Both the position numbers and the translations under genes were made by a program. DNA of 64,000 nucleotides from Lepisosteus oculatus (Eukaryota > Chordata > Actinopteri > Semionotiformes > Lepisosteidae): assembly GCF_040954835.1 (NCBI RefSeq), contig NC_090698.1, forward strand, positions 68,827,284 through 68,891,283, read 5' to 3'. Below the pieces are notes generated by a model that worked only from the letters and a program-made list of their open reading frames with translations, did no database searches and was not told the DNA's origin. Of this stretch, positions 12,561 through 24,648 are shown in pieces (position 1 is the stretch's first letter; every line of letters starts with the position of its first letter).

Positions 12561-12760
12561 AACATCCCAATGACTGTTTTCTAACATACTGTTGAGGTAT
12601 CTCTAGTATTTAACCAAAGGACAGGAAAGACATCATTTGTATCACAGTTTGAAGAGGTCACTCAGCCCATCCAATCCTCAAACTTTTACCTAAAGGAATG
12701 TGCCATAGCATCAGAATGAATTTTGGAAGATCCTAGCATGTTGTTCTCTACAGTGTTCCT

Positions 12761-12761
<1 letters not shown>

Positions 12762-12817
<56 letters not shown>

Positions 12818-12860
12818 TATTATTATTATTATTATTATTGTTATTGTTATTGTTATTATT
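12762..12860. repeat. Compound (TAA)n(TTA)n palindromic microsatellite
   Basis: About 18 TAA units run directly into TTA/TTG units, giving a self-complementary sequence that can fold on itself. Confidence 0.9.
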
Positions 12861-13002
12861 AAATAATAATTAATTGTTGTTGTTTAAACGTTCCTAAAGT
12901 ATATAATAAATATGATTTATGCAGTCTTCTTTTTTTAATGGGGTGGCTGTAGATGAACGGAAAGTCCTTTCCATTGTCTATAATCGTATTTTGCCGGACA
13001 GC

Positions 13003-13145
13003 CCTGTGAAGCAGTGGTTAGGGCTTTGCACAATTGCCTGCAAGGTCATGGGTTGCTGATGGGTTGCTGATCTTGTTACCTTGAGCTGGGTGCATTGCTC
13101 AGATTGCTATAGTAAATGTCCTGCTACGTACACTGCTCTTGAGGT
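13003..13145 (+). repeat. tRNA-derived SINE fragment
   Basis: GTGAAGCAGTGGTTAGGGC (A-box region) is followed by CAAGGTCATGGGTTGCTGAT, a damaged B box with a small GGGTTGCTGAT duplication, then ACCTTGAGCTGGGTGCATTG and TAGTAAATGTCCTGCTA. This is the usual order of the fish tRNA-SINE head and body. Confidence 0.6.
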
Positions 13146-13149
13146 CATG

Positions 13150-13910
13150 TTGTAAATACTAATTTGTTGTCGATTGACTTATCTGGTACAGTACACTTAA
13201 GGAGTCGTTCTAGTGTCAGAACTGTTTTAAAGGAATATGCGCTCTGTGTCTAATCAGATCAGATGTAATGTCCTGTTATTACATTCATTTCATGCTACCT
13301 TTTTTAAAACTCTGACCCACCCTATCACTTAATCTTAAAGAGCAGCCCAGGAAGCCGCTGAGATGCAGAAATTATTTAGATTGCACTTATCTTTGCAAAA
13401 TGCAGAAAAGCACCAGTGTGTTACTGCATGCAAAATGATGGGATAAGAGGACTTTTAAGACTTTTGCCAAGTGATGAATTAAATGAAAGGTCACAAATGA
13501 AGCTCAGAGGTGGCAAACACAAGCATACAAATTTCACAGTAGATTGGAATCCATTGAAACAGCTTTAACTGATATGAAAATTCATTTTGAATAAGCGGCA
13601 AAGACAATTGATACGTTTGAATTGCAAGATAAATACCCAAAGAGCACACAGGTTATCAGAGAGAGGTACCATTAGTGAAGAAGAATGCACAGGTTGTTCT
13701 GATATGAGTGGGGTGCTACTGTATTCAGTAGAGTGACAGTTCTAGCTGGCTATTGTGTTTGATGGCATTGGAGCTGGAAAAGATATACAGTATTGTACGA
13801 TTTATGCTCAGAATACACATCCTATAATAGTGAAGTTAGTACTAATAATCAGCTGCTTTTTTGGTTTGTTCAATTTCCTATGGCATGAGTTCTGAATGAT
13901 ACAATGCTTC
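13150..13910. other. Intergenic, no gene seen
   Basis: No supported feature other than scattered ACAGTA words. Confidence 0.4.
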
Positions 13911-13914
13911 TTTT

Positions 13915-14070
13915 TGAGGGGCAACAAAGCATAGTGGGAAAGTCTCTGAACTCCTAATGAATGGACTGTAGTCTCGAGCCTCCCCTTCAGTAAGGTGCTT
14001 ATTTACTCTGATTATTCCAGTCCACCCTGCTGTGTAAATGGGGACCAGTATTGCTGGGGGTCATCTCTGT
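13915..14070 (+). repeat. tRNA-derived SINE fragment
   Basis: ATAGTGGGAAAGTCTCTGAAC (A box) then GTAGTCTCGAGCCTCC (B box), followed by CAGTAAGGTGCTTATTTACT and CCAGTCCACCCTGCTGTGTA. Same class as 13003-13145 and the reverse copy at 56450. Confidence 0.55.
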
Positions 14071-14349
14071 GAAGGACAGAAAGAAATGCAGGAAAGAAAT
14101 CTCACTCTATGCCGCAGAAATCAGAATGGCCTCAGTATTCCCCAGCCCCAGTGAGTTCATGGGGCTCAGATATGTGAATGATCTAATGTTTGTGTTTTTT
14201 TGGAACAAAGAATGATAGTTAATTGCAAAATAAAAATAAATAAGGCACATACAACAACTTTGAATATGTTGAAGGTCATAGTGCTTTATCAATGGTCTTT
14301 AGAGCATGTTGATATTGTGTAAGAACAAAAGAATGTTTACTGATGAGAT

Positions 14350-14759
14350 GAAACTATCAGTAATTAGTGGTTAATGGATCCAAGGATCTCATCCAGCTGT
14401 TTCTTGAAAGATGCCGGGCTATCAGCTTCACCAACAGCTTGTCCAATACTCCCACAGCCCACCGGACAAAGAGGCACCTCCTGTTCTCACTTGTAAATGC
14501 ACTTCCACTTATTTTCCACTTGTGCTCTCTGGTTTGTGCTTCCCTGGCCATTCTGAAGAAATCTGGGCTGATTTTGTCATCGCCCTTGAGACTTGCAAAT
14601 TCTTAGAATTTGACAGTCTTTCAGTTCTGTCAGCGTATGATATTCTCTTAAGATTTAGATATATCTAATAGCTCTCTTGCAATTTCTTTCTATAAATAGG
14701 TGTTCAATATTGTACACTATATTCTAAATGAGGCCATATTAGTGCATAATACACAACGG

Positions 14760-14837
<78 letters not shown>

Positions 14838-15335
14838 AATGAGGCCTTATTAGTGCATAATTCAATATAACATCCCTTAATTTATGTGCTTTTATCTGTA
14901 TATATTGCCATTTTGATTGCTTTTTAATTGCTTCCCCACATTATCTAGAAGATGCAACTATTTTCCTTTCCTTCTTTGTATTTATAGTATATACCTTTGC
15001 TACCTGCATGCTAAATTCTGCACTTGTCCACATTAAACATAATCTGCCAGGTGTTTGTCTTGTTTTCAATTTTATCTAAATCTTTTTGAATTTCAGTTGC
15101 TACCTCTGTTGGCTGATCCTTCTAATTAGGTATCATCTGAAAATGTGACTGGTTTCTAACTATTCTGGAATCCAAAATATTTATATAAATTAAGAAGGGC
15201 AGTGGTCCTAGTACAGATCCCTGCTGCACCTCACTTATTACATCACCCTAATTCAAGTGTTATTCCGTTTTCTGTACCTTGTGTTTTCTATTAAACAGTT
15301 CTCCATCTCGCACACACTTCCCTGAATGCCAACCA
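14350..15335 (-). pseudogene. Decayed CR1/L2-type LINE fragment, reverse orientation
   Basis: The + strand shows GGATCTCATCCAGCTGTTTC, TTGTCCAATACTCCCACAGC, AAAGAGGCACCTCCTG, AAATGAGGCCTTATTAGTGC, CATAATCTGCCAGGTGTTTG and AGTACAGATCCCTGCTGCAC, collinear with the fragment at 6035-6880. No RT frame is intact. The copy is interrupted by an (AAT)n(ATT)n insertion flanked by a 26-bp duplication (see findings). Confidence 0.85.
14761..14835. repeat. Compound (TAA)n(TTA)n microsatellite inside a LINE
   Basis: About nine TAA units followed by about 15 TTA units, palindromic, splitting the surrounding LINE remnant. Confidence 0.95.
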
Positions 15336-17150
15336 CCTGCAATTTGAAAATGAATCGTTTCGTGTGGAATCCAAAGACTGGTTTGTTTAATTTGTATGTT
15401 TTCCTTTGTCATGTTTACAGTTGTAAACGTTTGACATTAGTGGTTAAATGCCATAAAAGTAACCCATGTAATCTTCACATTGAAATTGGAGGATTAAAGA
15501 TATGCAGATCCGTGCTATGAGATGTGAAACCAGACCCAAAGAGCAGAAATGAAAACATGCAACTGATTTTAAACCTTGTTTTGGAGCTGGTACAGGTACT
15601 GTACTTGATCCCAGTGCAGGCTTGCTCTGTCATCAGAGAGGGACTTGTCCCTCCCTCTGTTAGAACCAACCTTACTGTGCTTTGCTAAAGATTGGATAGT
15701 GTGTTTATAATATCTTGCTTTTAATAGATGGGTGGATTGAAAGAAACTGTACTCCATTAATTACGCTATGCTCATACGGGGGCTGATGCTACATGTATGA
15801 GCCAAGATGTAAAGGCACAATTGCAAATTCCAAATTGGGTGGATAACTAATAAAAAAATGTAAAATGCAATGTTAATTAACTTATTTAACACAGCTTATT
15901 TAGCACAGTCCCTGTGCTTCTTCGAGTAAACATTTTTACTCTCTGTGCTACACAATGACAGACAGCTTACTGGGCCCCTTCTGCACTACTGTCCTGATTT
16001 GGGGGCATTCTGAAGCAGTCTATATCAGTCAGTGATATAATTGTTAAAAACACTCACAAGACCATTAAAAAGGACACAAACCAAAAGAAGCCTATTGGCC
16101 AATCATGCCGGTTTAAAAGCCAGTAGCTTATTGATCAAAATACATTATCTGTATGCTTTTGGATGAATTACCAGCTGACTGAATGGGGTGTTTAAAAGAC
16201 AGCAGAGTCGGTTAACAAATACTTCCTTGTCTTCCAGGTACTGTACATGAGGAGCCCATGGATTCAGACACTCCACAGCAGGAAGATTTTGTAGTTCCTG
16301 ATTAGAAGTGGAACGCTGGGGGCTATTTTTACACAACTGTTTGAAGAACTGCCTCTTTGTTAAATACAATGTTATGTTTCCTTAGAAATCCTTAAAGCTC
16401 AGAACATAAGACAATTAGCATGCCATTAAAACTATATGTTTTCTTTAAAAATGATTAAGCGCCTTTTGCAATATATAACCTTTAAAGTAGCTATTTCCCA
16501 GGGCTGCGGAGCTGAAGAAAAGAAATTCTCTCTTGCTTTTGTCTTCTACAAGCCGCTGAACAAAGATAGGACATTAGCAGACTCGGTGACTACAGAGCCT
16601 GGGTCTCAATTAGATTTGCTTTTAGTGCGGGGGGTTCTGTTCAGTTTGTGTTTGTTTTCGTCATTGTCTGATTATTCTGTACTGTTCTTTAGCAAATTAA
16701 CGTTTACATTAAATTCTCCCGCTTCAGAGTGCACAAGCATCGCCTCCGCTTTAATTATTCGCGCCCTTACACGTCGCTCTGGTCTTTTACACTTTGCTGA
16801 AGAACTTCACATAAAAAAATGTGACAGTTTTCATCGAGATACACAGTAAAGAACAAGACTAATTAGCGCTACGTATAATCTTGATATTACTGTCTACGGA
16901 CATTGTGTATTTATGCATACGTACTGTATGTGTATATACGACGTGTATCCTGTATAAGTACAAAACATTATGTATATATAGTAGCTTGCATGTATTGATG
17001 CAGGCGTGGTTTTTCTGTTCGTACCATAATTCATATCTTAACACATTTGAGCTTTCACGACTGCTACTGTTTGTTTTTGCGACTTTTACCGCATCAACCA
17101 TGAGACCGGTTTGATCATCTGTAAGTTGTCTTTACCTTCTCCGAAATTGC
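15336..17150. other. Intergenic, no gene seen
   Basis: A possible LINE scrap lies near 16080-16140 (CCTATTGGCCAATCATGCC). The 137-residue ORF at 16436-16849 is the longest here but has no domain, no homologue I recognise and an ordinary intergenic composition, so I do not call it a gene. Confidence 0.45.
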
Positions 17151-17151
17151 C

Positions 17152-17275
17152 TCAGTCCTTTCAGGACCTCGGACAGCGCCGCGGTCGCTGAAGAGCGCCG
17201 AGATGGGTCGCTCTGCTCCTGTTGCTGTGAGGCGGCAGCTCGGCAGCTCAGCCCCGACTCGAACTCCGATGCGTT
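17152..17275. promoter_or_regulatory. Small CpG-rich cluster
   Basis: About 14 CpG in 125 bases, in strong contrast to the CpG-poor surroundings, 7.4 kb upstream of the celf4 start. It could mark an unmethylated regulatory element or upstream promoter; no transcript can be inferred. Confidence 0.35.
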
Positions 17276-17322
17276 TAGAGGTTTTTCCAGTCCATTTTCA
17301 AATTCCAATAGACACGGAATGC

Positions 17323-17366
<44 letters not shown>
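17323..17366. repeat. (TTA)n microsatellite
   Basis: About 14 TTA units, just downstream of the CpG cluster. Confidence 0.95.
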
Positions 17367-17728
17367 GCCGAGGGTCTTACAGGGTACTAGACAACGACGA
17401 TCTGATCTGCAGTATTAGTATAAGGTTTTATTTGTATGATTGTGTGTGCGCAGAGACGTCTTTGTACTCTAGTGTGGGCCTCGTACTATGATTATTGTTG
17501 CAATTTCCGTAAAGAATGCACGCATCAACAAGCACTGTTGGGGCTGCATAAACAACACATTGTGCTTGGGACGTGTGCGTTGACGTGAGATACTAGAATC
17601 TTTTGTTTGTTTGTTTTGTATTACAGCATTTCTTTTTTCCCCCTAAAAGTTGAAATCTGCTTTAAATACCATACTGTTTTGTGTACGTTTAGGCTTTTAC
17701 TCGCTAAAGAACCTGACACGTGTTCCCA

Positions 17729-17752
17729 TAACAACAACAACAACAACAACAA
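17729..17752. repeat. (ACA)n microsatellite
   Basis: Eight ACA units. Confidence 0.9.
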
Positions 17753-20700
17753 AAGGTTGTTTGAATAATGAGACGCGGCGGAATTAGATTGTAAATCCGG
17801 TTTTCCCCTGTTTTGCCCGGTGGTCTCCGTTCACGCCCTACACCACACACAGGTGTTACCGCGGTGTTCTGCCCATTGCCGTTTAGACTAGTTCTCGTGT
17901 TGTGAGCCGGGATGCATTTCATTACATCTAAAGATTTGTCTAAACGCATTAAACGTATGTTTGCCGTAAATAAATCGATTTTACAGTCGTGCCTATTAGA
18001 ATAGCTTTTAACGCCGAAGCGGGCCATCGAAAATGTATTATGGGGAGTTATTGCATATATTAAGGCCTTGGACATTAAATAAAAAGTGATCTTGAAAGCT
18101 CACGCCGTACTGTAGATGGAATCGTTGTGTTCTATTTTTTGTGCAGGTAAGCAGTGTCCCAATGCAATTTATCAGCCACTTTTGGCTGCCGAGAATATAA
18201 TAAGTGTGGCTACCTGCGGGCAAAGCTATTGTGTTATAAATTACCCATTAATTGCCTCAGTGAGAGGGTGCATACAAACAACCTGCACACGTCCACGGCT
18301 AACTTTCTAGGATTTAATTACTTGATCTAAAATAGAATGGCCTCTTTATCCAGACTGATTAGGGTTGTGTGGAAACTGCCTGATGCTTTTAAAGCAAAAT
18401 ATGTCGAATAGCAGCCCCCGTAAATGTACGGAATGTACTGTGAACTACAGTACATGTATCAGAGAGCCATCGAAAGCTCCTTTTTGTGAAACCATTGATG
18501 AAAACTATGTGTAAGACATGATGGTTCAAGTGTGTTGTCCACACAAGTGCATCCATATTTCTAGAGCACAGCAGTAACATTAAACAATAAGACGTTCAAA
18601 TCAAAGGTCAGGGGGCGTCTGAAAATGCATTTTTACTAATATAAAGTGTAATACCTGGTTATAATGAAGGCAGACTGTGTGTATCCCAAGGGACCTCTTG
18701 GACAAGAAACTTCTGTGTTTCGCTGAATCAAACAAAGTCAATGAACTGTCTTACATGCTAGGTTATGGAGTGCAGGCATCATTAACTAGCCATTAAGCAA
18801 AAACATACAACTCCTTACTAATTAAGAAAGATTAGGGTTAAATCCCAGAAGCATTTTATGGATGCTAAATAATGAGGACAAATAGGTATGTCTTCATAAA
18901 GTATACATAATAGTCAATAAGAGAATGTGTGTTAAATGGTTTGGGTATTTAAAGACAAAAATAAATTAGGAAAACAAAGTTTGTCAGTAAGTTTGACAGT
19001 AAGATCTTGTTACCCCTGATATGTAACTGGCTATTACAGAGGCAAATTAGTTGGTTTATAAGAATCTGGTCTCTTTTTCCATCAGGGTGTATTGATCCTT
19101 TACCCTCAAAAGAGAGCCAGTGCCTGATTAAACAGTAAGTAAGCAAAAGCCTTGAAAAGCCCTGAACTGTGAAATTATATGTTGCAAGTTCACAACTAGA
19201 TACTGCAGCCAGAACTGAAACTGTCTACAAAATACACTACTGTCACACATGGATCCCTACCTAAAATGTCTGTTGTGTTAAATGTCCACTATAACTGTCA
19301 CTGTATGGACAGTAAAAGGCTCATACCATTTCCAAAACTGCTCTTGAAGTTCCTAAATTCAGCCTGAACTGGATATTAATTCCTCATTTAATAGGACCTT
19401 AGAAAGCATGGCTAGCTCTTTGGAATGGTCATTATCTAGCAACCTGAATGAAGCATCCGTCAATAATCTCATGCATGCAAAACATCTGCATGACACCACT
19501 CCATTGAATGGAAGATCTTTTTTCCAACTAGTGATCTTATCCTTTAGCAGTTTTTGTCTAAAACTACAACAGTACACATTGTGAAAAATTGTTGGTTCAA
19601 TAACATCGCAAGTTTCGTTAATGTGTTTTAGAGCTGAGTCTGTTATAGGACAGATTCATATCTCAGCTCAAACATGAACTCAAATCTAAAAATTTGAAAG
19701 CAAAATATGTTAAGATTTTACATGGCTGCCTTCAGTTCAGGAAATTACTTTTTGTGTTCCTTGACAAAACAAAAGTTGACTGAGAAGGGTTGTGTGCTGC
19801 TCCCAAACCCAAGCAATAAATGCTGTTGTTCTTTTTAAATGTTATGTTTCTCTTGACATAATCTGCACTTCATATTCATCCATGTTTGAGTATAGTGCCT
19901 TAATATTTGTATACCCAATGTTTCGCATGTACAGTATAAAGGTTCCATACACAGTACTCACAGGAAGAAATGGGTAGTTTGTAACTCTTAAACTAGTGTC
20001 AATTTGAACCCCTTTTTGAAATATCAATCCTATCTGTGCAGGTGTTCTGGTGTTTGCTTGCTGCCTTACTGCATTCCAGCCACTGCGCCCCCTGCTGGTA
20101 AATTGCTACCAAGGGTTCATCAGACCTTGCAATGAGTAAAGGAGGCCCTGCCAGGACAGAAAAAATACAATATTCATTGGCATTGTAAATGCCCTTATGC
20201 CAAACTGGAGTCGAACCGTAGTAGCTCCCAAGGGGTCTGAAAGTGTGTGTTAAATTTCTTAAATGCATAATGTGATTAAAGAAGTGCCTTCTAAAGCAAT
20301 ATGTAATACCGCATTACCACAGCGGTTCTATTAGGTGATCACAAAATCTTTGAAGATATGGAACCATCCCACCAGCAGTTTTCTCTTTCTTGTCCTAAAG
20401 GATTTATGTCTAAGATCTGACTCATCCTGAAGGCTGCTCATTGTAATACTGGTGAATCTAGTTAGGCCCAACTTGTAGGGAAAACCTTTCTTTAAAGATC
20501 CATGTGTATTTCCTAAAAGCTTCTACCACTGTTTGCAATATAATATGCTTCATTTTAAATATGGATATGGAAGGAAAATGGTGCTGCCCACTATAGCTTC
20601 AGATAGGTATAGAAACGCAATGACTACTCATTGAAATGCTAGTATTCAGGCAGAGACTAGAGGGTGAGTTACCCTGTTTGCCTCAAGGACAGCAGATCAC

Positions 20701-21400
20701 AGTAAAGCAATCTATTCAGGGCGTATGAGGGTGGCTTTGTAGAGTTCAGTATGTCTTATGACACTTTTCCTATGGGACTTTGCTGCCTGCCCAGCCATTT
20801 CACCTGGAAGATAAGAACAATTCATAATGTTAAGCTGTCAAAAGAATTGAATATGTCTATGAATTATGAGCAATTGAACAGGAACTACAATATACAGAAA
20901 TGAAAAGTAAACTATTGCTGAATATTGACAGTAACCATGCTGTTCATTCATGGAGAAACACAAAATGGAAGCATTATTGCCAAAAAGACTACTACAGTAG
21001 TAATAGAATTATCTTTATCTAAAGAATTTCACCTAGCAGCCACAGAAAGCAGACGACACCCAGGATGGGACAGCCCATCACAAGGGACAAACACATGAAT
21101 GCACCCAGGAACAAGTCACCTAGCCAGCATGTATTTGGAAAGTGTGAGACATCTGGACCACCTGGAATTAACTCATTTTAACATGAAGAGTAAACTTTTA
21201 ACATGTAAACTCCATCCTGAATTAAACACACAAACAAGAGCTGTGAGGCAACAGCATCCTTATACTGTTCAGAATTATAATGACTTTATTCATATGTATA
21301 ATGAGGGTGGAATAATAGTGTCAGTATCTGCTGTATTCGTACAGTAAGTAGTAGCTAGTCCTCTACATATTAAAGAACATCTCTGTTGTAAATTAATATC
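17753..21400. other. Intergenic, no gene seen
   Basis: No supported gene in 3.6 kb. A strong reverse CTCF-like motif lies at 20085-20098, in a stretch (about 20040-20250) with better base balance than its flanks that may be an old repeat. Confidence 0.4.
20085..20098 (-). promoter_or_regulatory. CTCF-like motif, reverse
   Basis: On the minus strand the sequence reads CCAGCAGGGGGCGC, matching the CTCF core consensus at every position. It faces the forward motif at 6904, and it lies 4.5 kb upstream of the celf4 start. Confidence 0.6.
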
Positions 21401-21419
21401 ATTAATGATAAATTGCATT

Positions 21420-21900
21420 TACAGTATTTTACACTCTTCATCACAAAGGATCCCAAAGCTCATCACATACAGTACAGGGAGGTACGACTTCATCCACCTC
21501 TGGAGTGCAGGACCCACCTTGCTGATGAACAGCAGCTCTTATGCACCAGCAGTCTCCCCACACAGCAGATCCGGTAGAGAAGAGAGAATCTGCTTTACCA
21601 GTTGATGTTAAAGGGGAACTTCATACAGTACCTGGCACATTATTCAACAGCAGACTGGAATGTAACCCCATATTGGGGTTCACACCCCCATACTTCCAGT
21701 GCCATGGGATCATTACCGACCAAGTGACGACATCAGTTGAATGTCCCATCTGAAGGAAGGCCCCTCCTGTAGAGTGTCCCCAAGTAGATGTGGGGGGATA
21801 TTGCTTTGGTGATTCTGGTCCACAGAGAAGATTGCCACTTGTGGTTCCATAAGCTCCACTCACTGTACAGCAGCATCCTAGTTTTGCTTAAAGGCTCCCT
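21420..21900 (+). repeat. Degenerate fish interspersed repeat
   Basis: CACAAAGGATCCCAAAGC, then GACTTCATCCACCTCTGGAG and GCAGCTCTTATGCACCAGC, and later TGAATGTCCCATCTGAAGGA, follow the order of a repeat widespread in fish. Partial relatives occur at 31940-32250 and 39240-39345. Not coding. Confidence 0.45.
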
Positions 21901-23884
21901 GTACTATTAGGGACCAGCCCAGCCTTGTTTAGCTGCAGAGATCTGATAAGATCAGCCTAGGAATGCGTTATCATTGTTGTCTGCCGAACTGCATGACACT
22001 CTAAATTGGGGAAGGAGGGCATCACAGTGTTGGCTAACATCAACAACCAACTCAGGCTGTGTCATTGTGGCCAAGCCTCTCAGTTGTGCTGTACAGCACA
22101 CTGCACAGCCAACAGAATATCCAGGGCCAGGGGAAAAAATAGAAAACCTCTTAAGGAAAAGCCAAAGCAAAAGACTTTCCTTTTGTCCTGCAGAAGGGTT
22201 TTGTTTTCTACTGCAAATGGAACCACCCAGACAAGAGACAGGCGAGGGTAATGAAAAAAAAAGACTTCAGCCACTGCATCACAAAGAGCCCCCCCACACA
22301 CACACACAAACAGCCCACATGTTCAAAACATCACTGCAGCAACTGATGTGACTCAACCACCCCCTTTCTTGATTAGAATAAAATGCAAAAGGGAAGCCAG
22401 ATGTATTGGGAGCACATACACCTGTCTGTCTTATCTAGTCATAAATGGTGTTAAGAGCAATCTACCTGTATGTAAATGATGCCATGGCAAAGAGAAAGAC
22501 CCCTAACTCATATTTCTCACAATAACATCCTGCATCTCTTCCTGCTGACTGCTTTAAACAGATGGAGTGTCACAGGACATCGGATCAAAAATGTTATGAG
22601 AAGATAAAACTAATCCATATATTGTTTTTCCTTTGGTATTTTACATACTGTAGCAAACCCTTAGGTTTTTAGTCTCTGGGAATGGAAAAGTCAAAGGGTG
22701 GTGTATAAGAAACAGTTTCCATTAACTGCAGGTTCTTCCACATATAGAAAACTGGTCACAATCTAAGAATAAGCAGGGAACGAGTCATTCTCCTGAAAGA
22801 TTCCTGAGGGGAAGCCTCCAATATCAGCCTACATCAACACTCCATCGCATGGCTATGATTTATCAGAAATTATAAAGGCACACAGGGAACAAAGTGGGTA
22901 TTTGAAATTCCTAATTGTGTTCCTTCAGTTAATCTAACACTCACCCCAAATTTACCCAATTGCTAGTGCGATGCAATGGAATCTCAGGATCAGTACCTAA
23001 TACCGTTCTCATATATAGCCCACATGGAAAGATTTGTTTTCGCGTTTGATTGATACATCGTAGTTTTTCAATGCCACCATAACAGCAGTACAGAACTGGA
23101 TTTTGCTGAATTTGTCTTAAAATCTTTCGTGCTGCTGTAGATGAATGCAGTACAAAATAAACATGTTCGAAACTCGTTAAAAGCAGAATCTAAAGATCAC
23201 TTTTTTTTAACATGACTTCACTCACGCTTGTAAAGAAATGAGGAGCCCATTACACGCGTAAACGGAATCATTTATGCACATTGATGTGAATCGCCACCTT
23301 GAATTCGGTTTATATAAAACTCTTCACCGCCACGCTGCGTGTGCCATCCGGGGGAACTGGCACGCTTAAGGCTTACGGAGAAGATTTCGCTTTTGCTCTG
23401 AAACGGAGATAACAGAGGCTACAGTATGACCTGCTTCAAATAAACCTGTTTCGCTGGGACATAACTGTTGCAAAGCAGCGCGGGCGTCCGCAGTAACGTC
23501 GGCTCATCTGTCTTATAGCAAACCAAAATGTATCGGCGAATGCTTTAAAGGGGCTAAATGTTTTATAATAAAGAAGTGTTATTGGTTCCCTAGAAGAAAT
23601 ATCTCGCACTGTCCGTCTACAATGGTCACCGTATGTCACTGCTCAGCGCTAAACACAAATAAGTATCGAACACAAAATGCGTATAATGGGATCCACCGAA
23701 TCGCTAAAGAAAAATGCCAGAGAGCAAAGGTAAACAAAAATCAAGCAGGTTTTTTGATCCTTTCGATCTGATACGATTACGTAAATTCCAAAGCAGCGTC
23801 TCTTCTCAATTATAGACCGTTTGAACGGAAGAATTGTTTCAGAATGACTGAAAACAAAACAATGACAGGCTAACTTACTATTAA
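21901..23884. other. Intergenic, no gene seen
   Basis: Overlapping short ORFs at 21950-22350 on both strands are unrecognised. A run of C followed by (CA)n lies at 22291-22310. From about 23040 onward CpG becomes more frequent, suggesting the outer part of the celf4 regulatory region. Confidence 0.4.
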
Positions 23885-23885
23885 C

Positions 23886-23949
<64 letters not shown>
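23885..23949. repeat. (AAT)n microsatellite
   Basis: About 21 uninterrupted AAT units, roughly 700 bases upstream of the celf4 ATG. Confidence 0.95.
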
Positions 23950-23950
<1 letters not shown>

Positions 23951-24231
23951 CACGGTTTATTATAGTTTTATAGCAAAACATCACATTTAAATATGATTAT
24001 TGGGGCTATAAATCTATTTGAGGGTCCCTGCAGCGAAAAGAAACAGAACACAAATACACCCAAACCAGAACACAAAGGATCCGAGAGACGCTTTTTCAAA
24101 TTTATAGTCCACCCCCCCCACCTCCGCACTTGGGCGGAAGATACCATTTTTAGGCTGAGTCGCAGAAGGGGAGGAAGAGAGAAAGAAATTTTTGAATTTC
24201 AAATCATTTTTTCCTTTACCTCCCCTGACAC

Positions 24232-24318
24232 ATGCGAGTTGTGAGACATCCCAGTCTGTTTAAACCGAAAGGACACCCATACAGTCTCTTCAATGCAAAA
24301 AATAAAAAGGCAGGATAA
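24232..24318 (+). other. uORF candidate, 28 codons
   Basis: An ATG at 24232 opens a 28-codon frame ending in TAA at 24316-24318, upstream of and not overlapping the celf4 start. It matters only if it lies in the mature 5' UTR. It overlaps a second uORF in another frame. No recognisable peptide. Confidence 0.35.
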
Positions 24319-24346
24319 GCGGGCGAGGGAACGGAGGTGTAAATAG
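24293..24346 (+). other. uORF candidate, 17 codons
   Basis: ATG at 24293, TAG at 24344-24346, basic 17-residue product rich in Lys and Arg. It could reduce initiation at the celf4 ATG 300 bases downstream if it is transcribed. A further minimal ATG frame of five codons lies at 24439-24456. Confidence 0.35.
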
Positions 24347-24648
24347 AGATATATTCTCTCCCTTTTATACATATATATAGAAACACACCTCCACAGAGAC
24401 AGTCACACGCACGTCTCTATTTACTTTCTAGCTAGTATATGTATTTATATATGTAAATATTTATATAAATAAAACTATCAATATTAACAATAATACTACC
24501 CGATCTTTTTTATTTAATCCGCTACTGATATTACTTCTACACCAACGACAGCACCACTGATTCGACTACTACCACGCAAACTATACTATCACTACTACTT
24601 CGACTACTAATTCTACTTATTCTGCTACGACCGCTACCCCAGGTGAAG

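Larger units (their letters stand above)
23950..24648 (+). promoter_or_regulatory. celf4: Likely celf4 promoter and 5' UTR
   Basis: Sequence directly upstream of the celf4 start codon. The transcription start cannot be placed from sequence alone. Purine tracts occur at about 24160-24190. AT-rich TATA-like runs occur at 24364-24380 and 24440-24472. The last ~110 bases before the ATG are built of CTA/ACT/ACC triplets with very little G on the sense strand, which would give an unstructured leader. Two short upstream ORFs (24232-24318 and 24293-24346) would precede the main ATG if transcription starts before about 24230. Whether a further non-coding exon exists upstream is unknown. Confidence 0.55.

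Noticed and set aside
16436..16849. 137-residue ORF upstream of celf4
   Set aside because: No recognisable domain, no promoter or splice context, and composition like the surrounding intergenic DNA.
24643..24648. GTG six bases upstream of the celf4 ATG as start
   Set aside because: Eukaryotic initiation at GTG is unlikely and the ATG at 24649 has a strong context and matches the MATL start known in the family.
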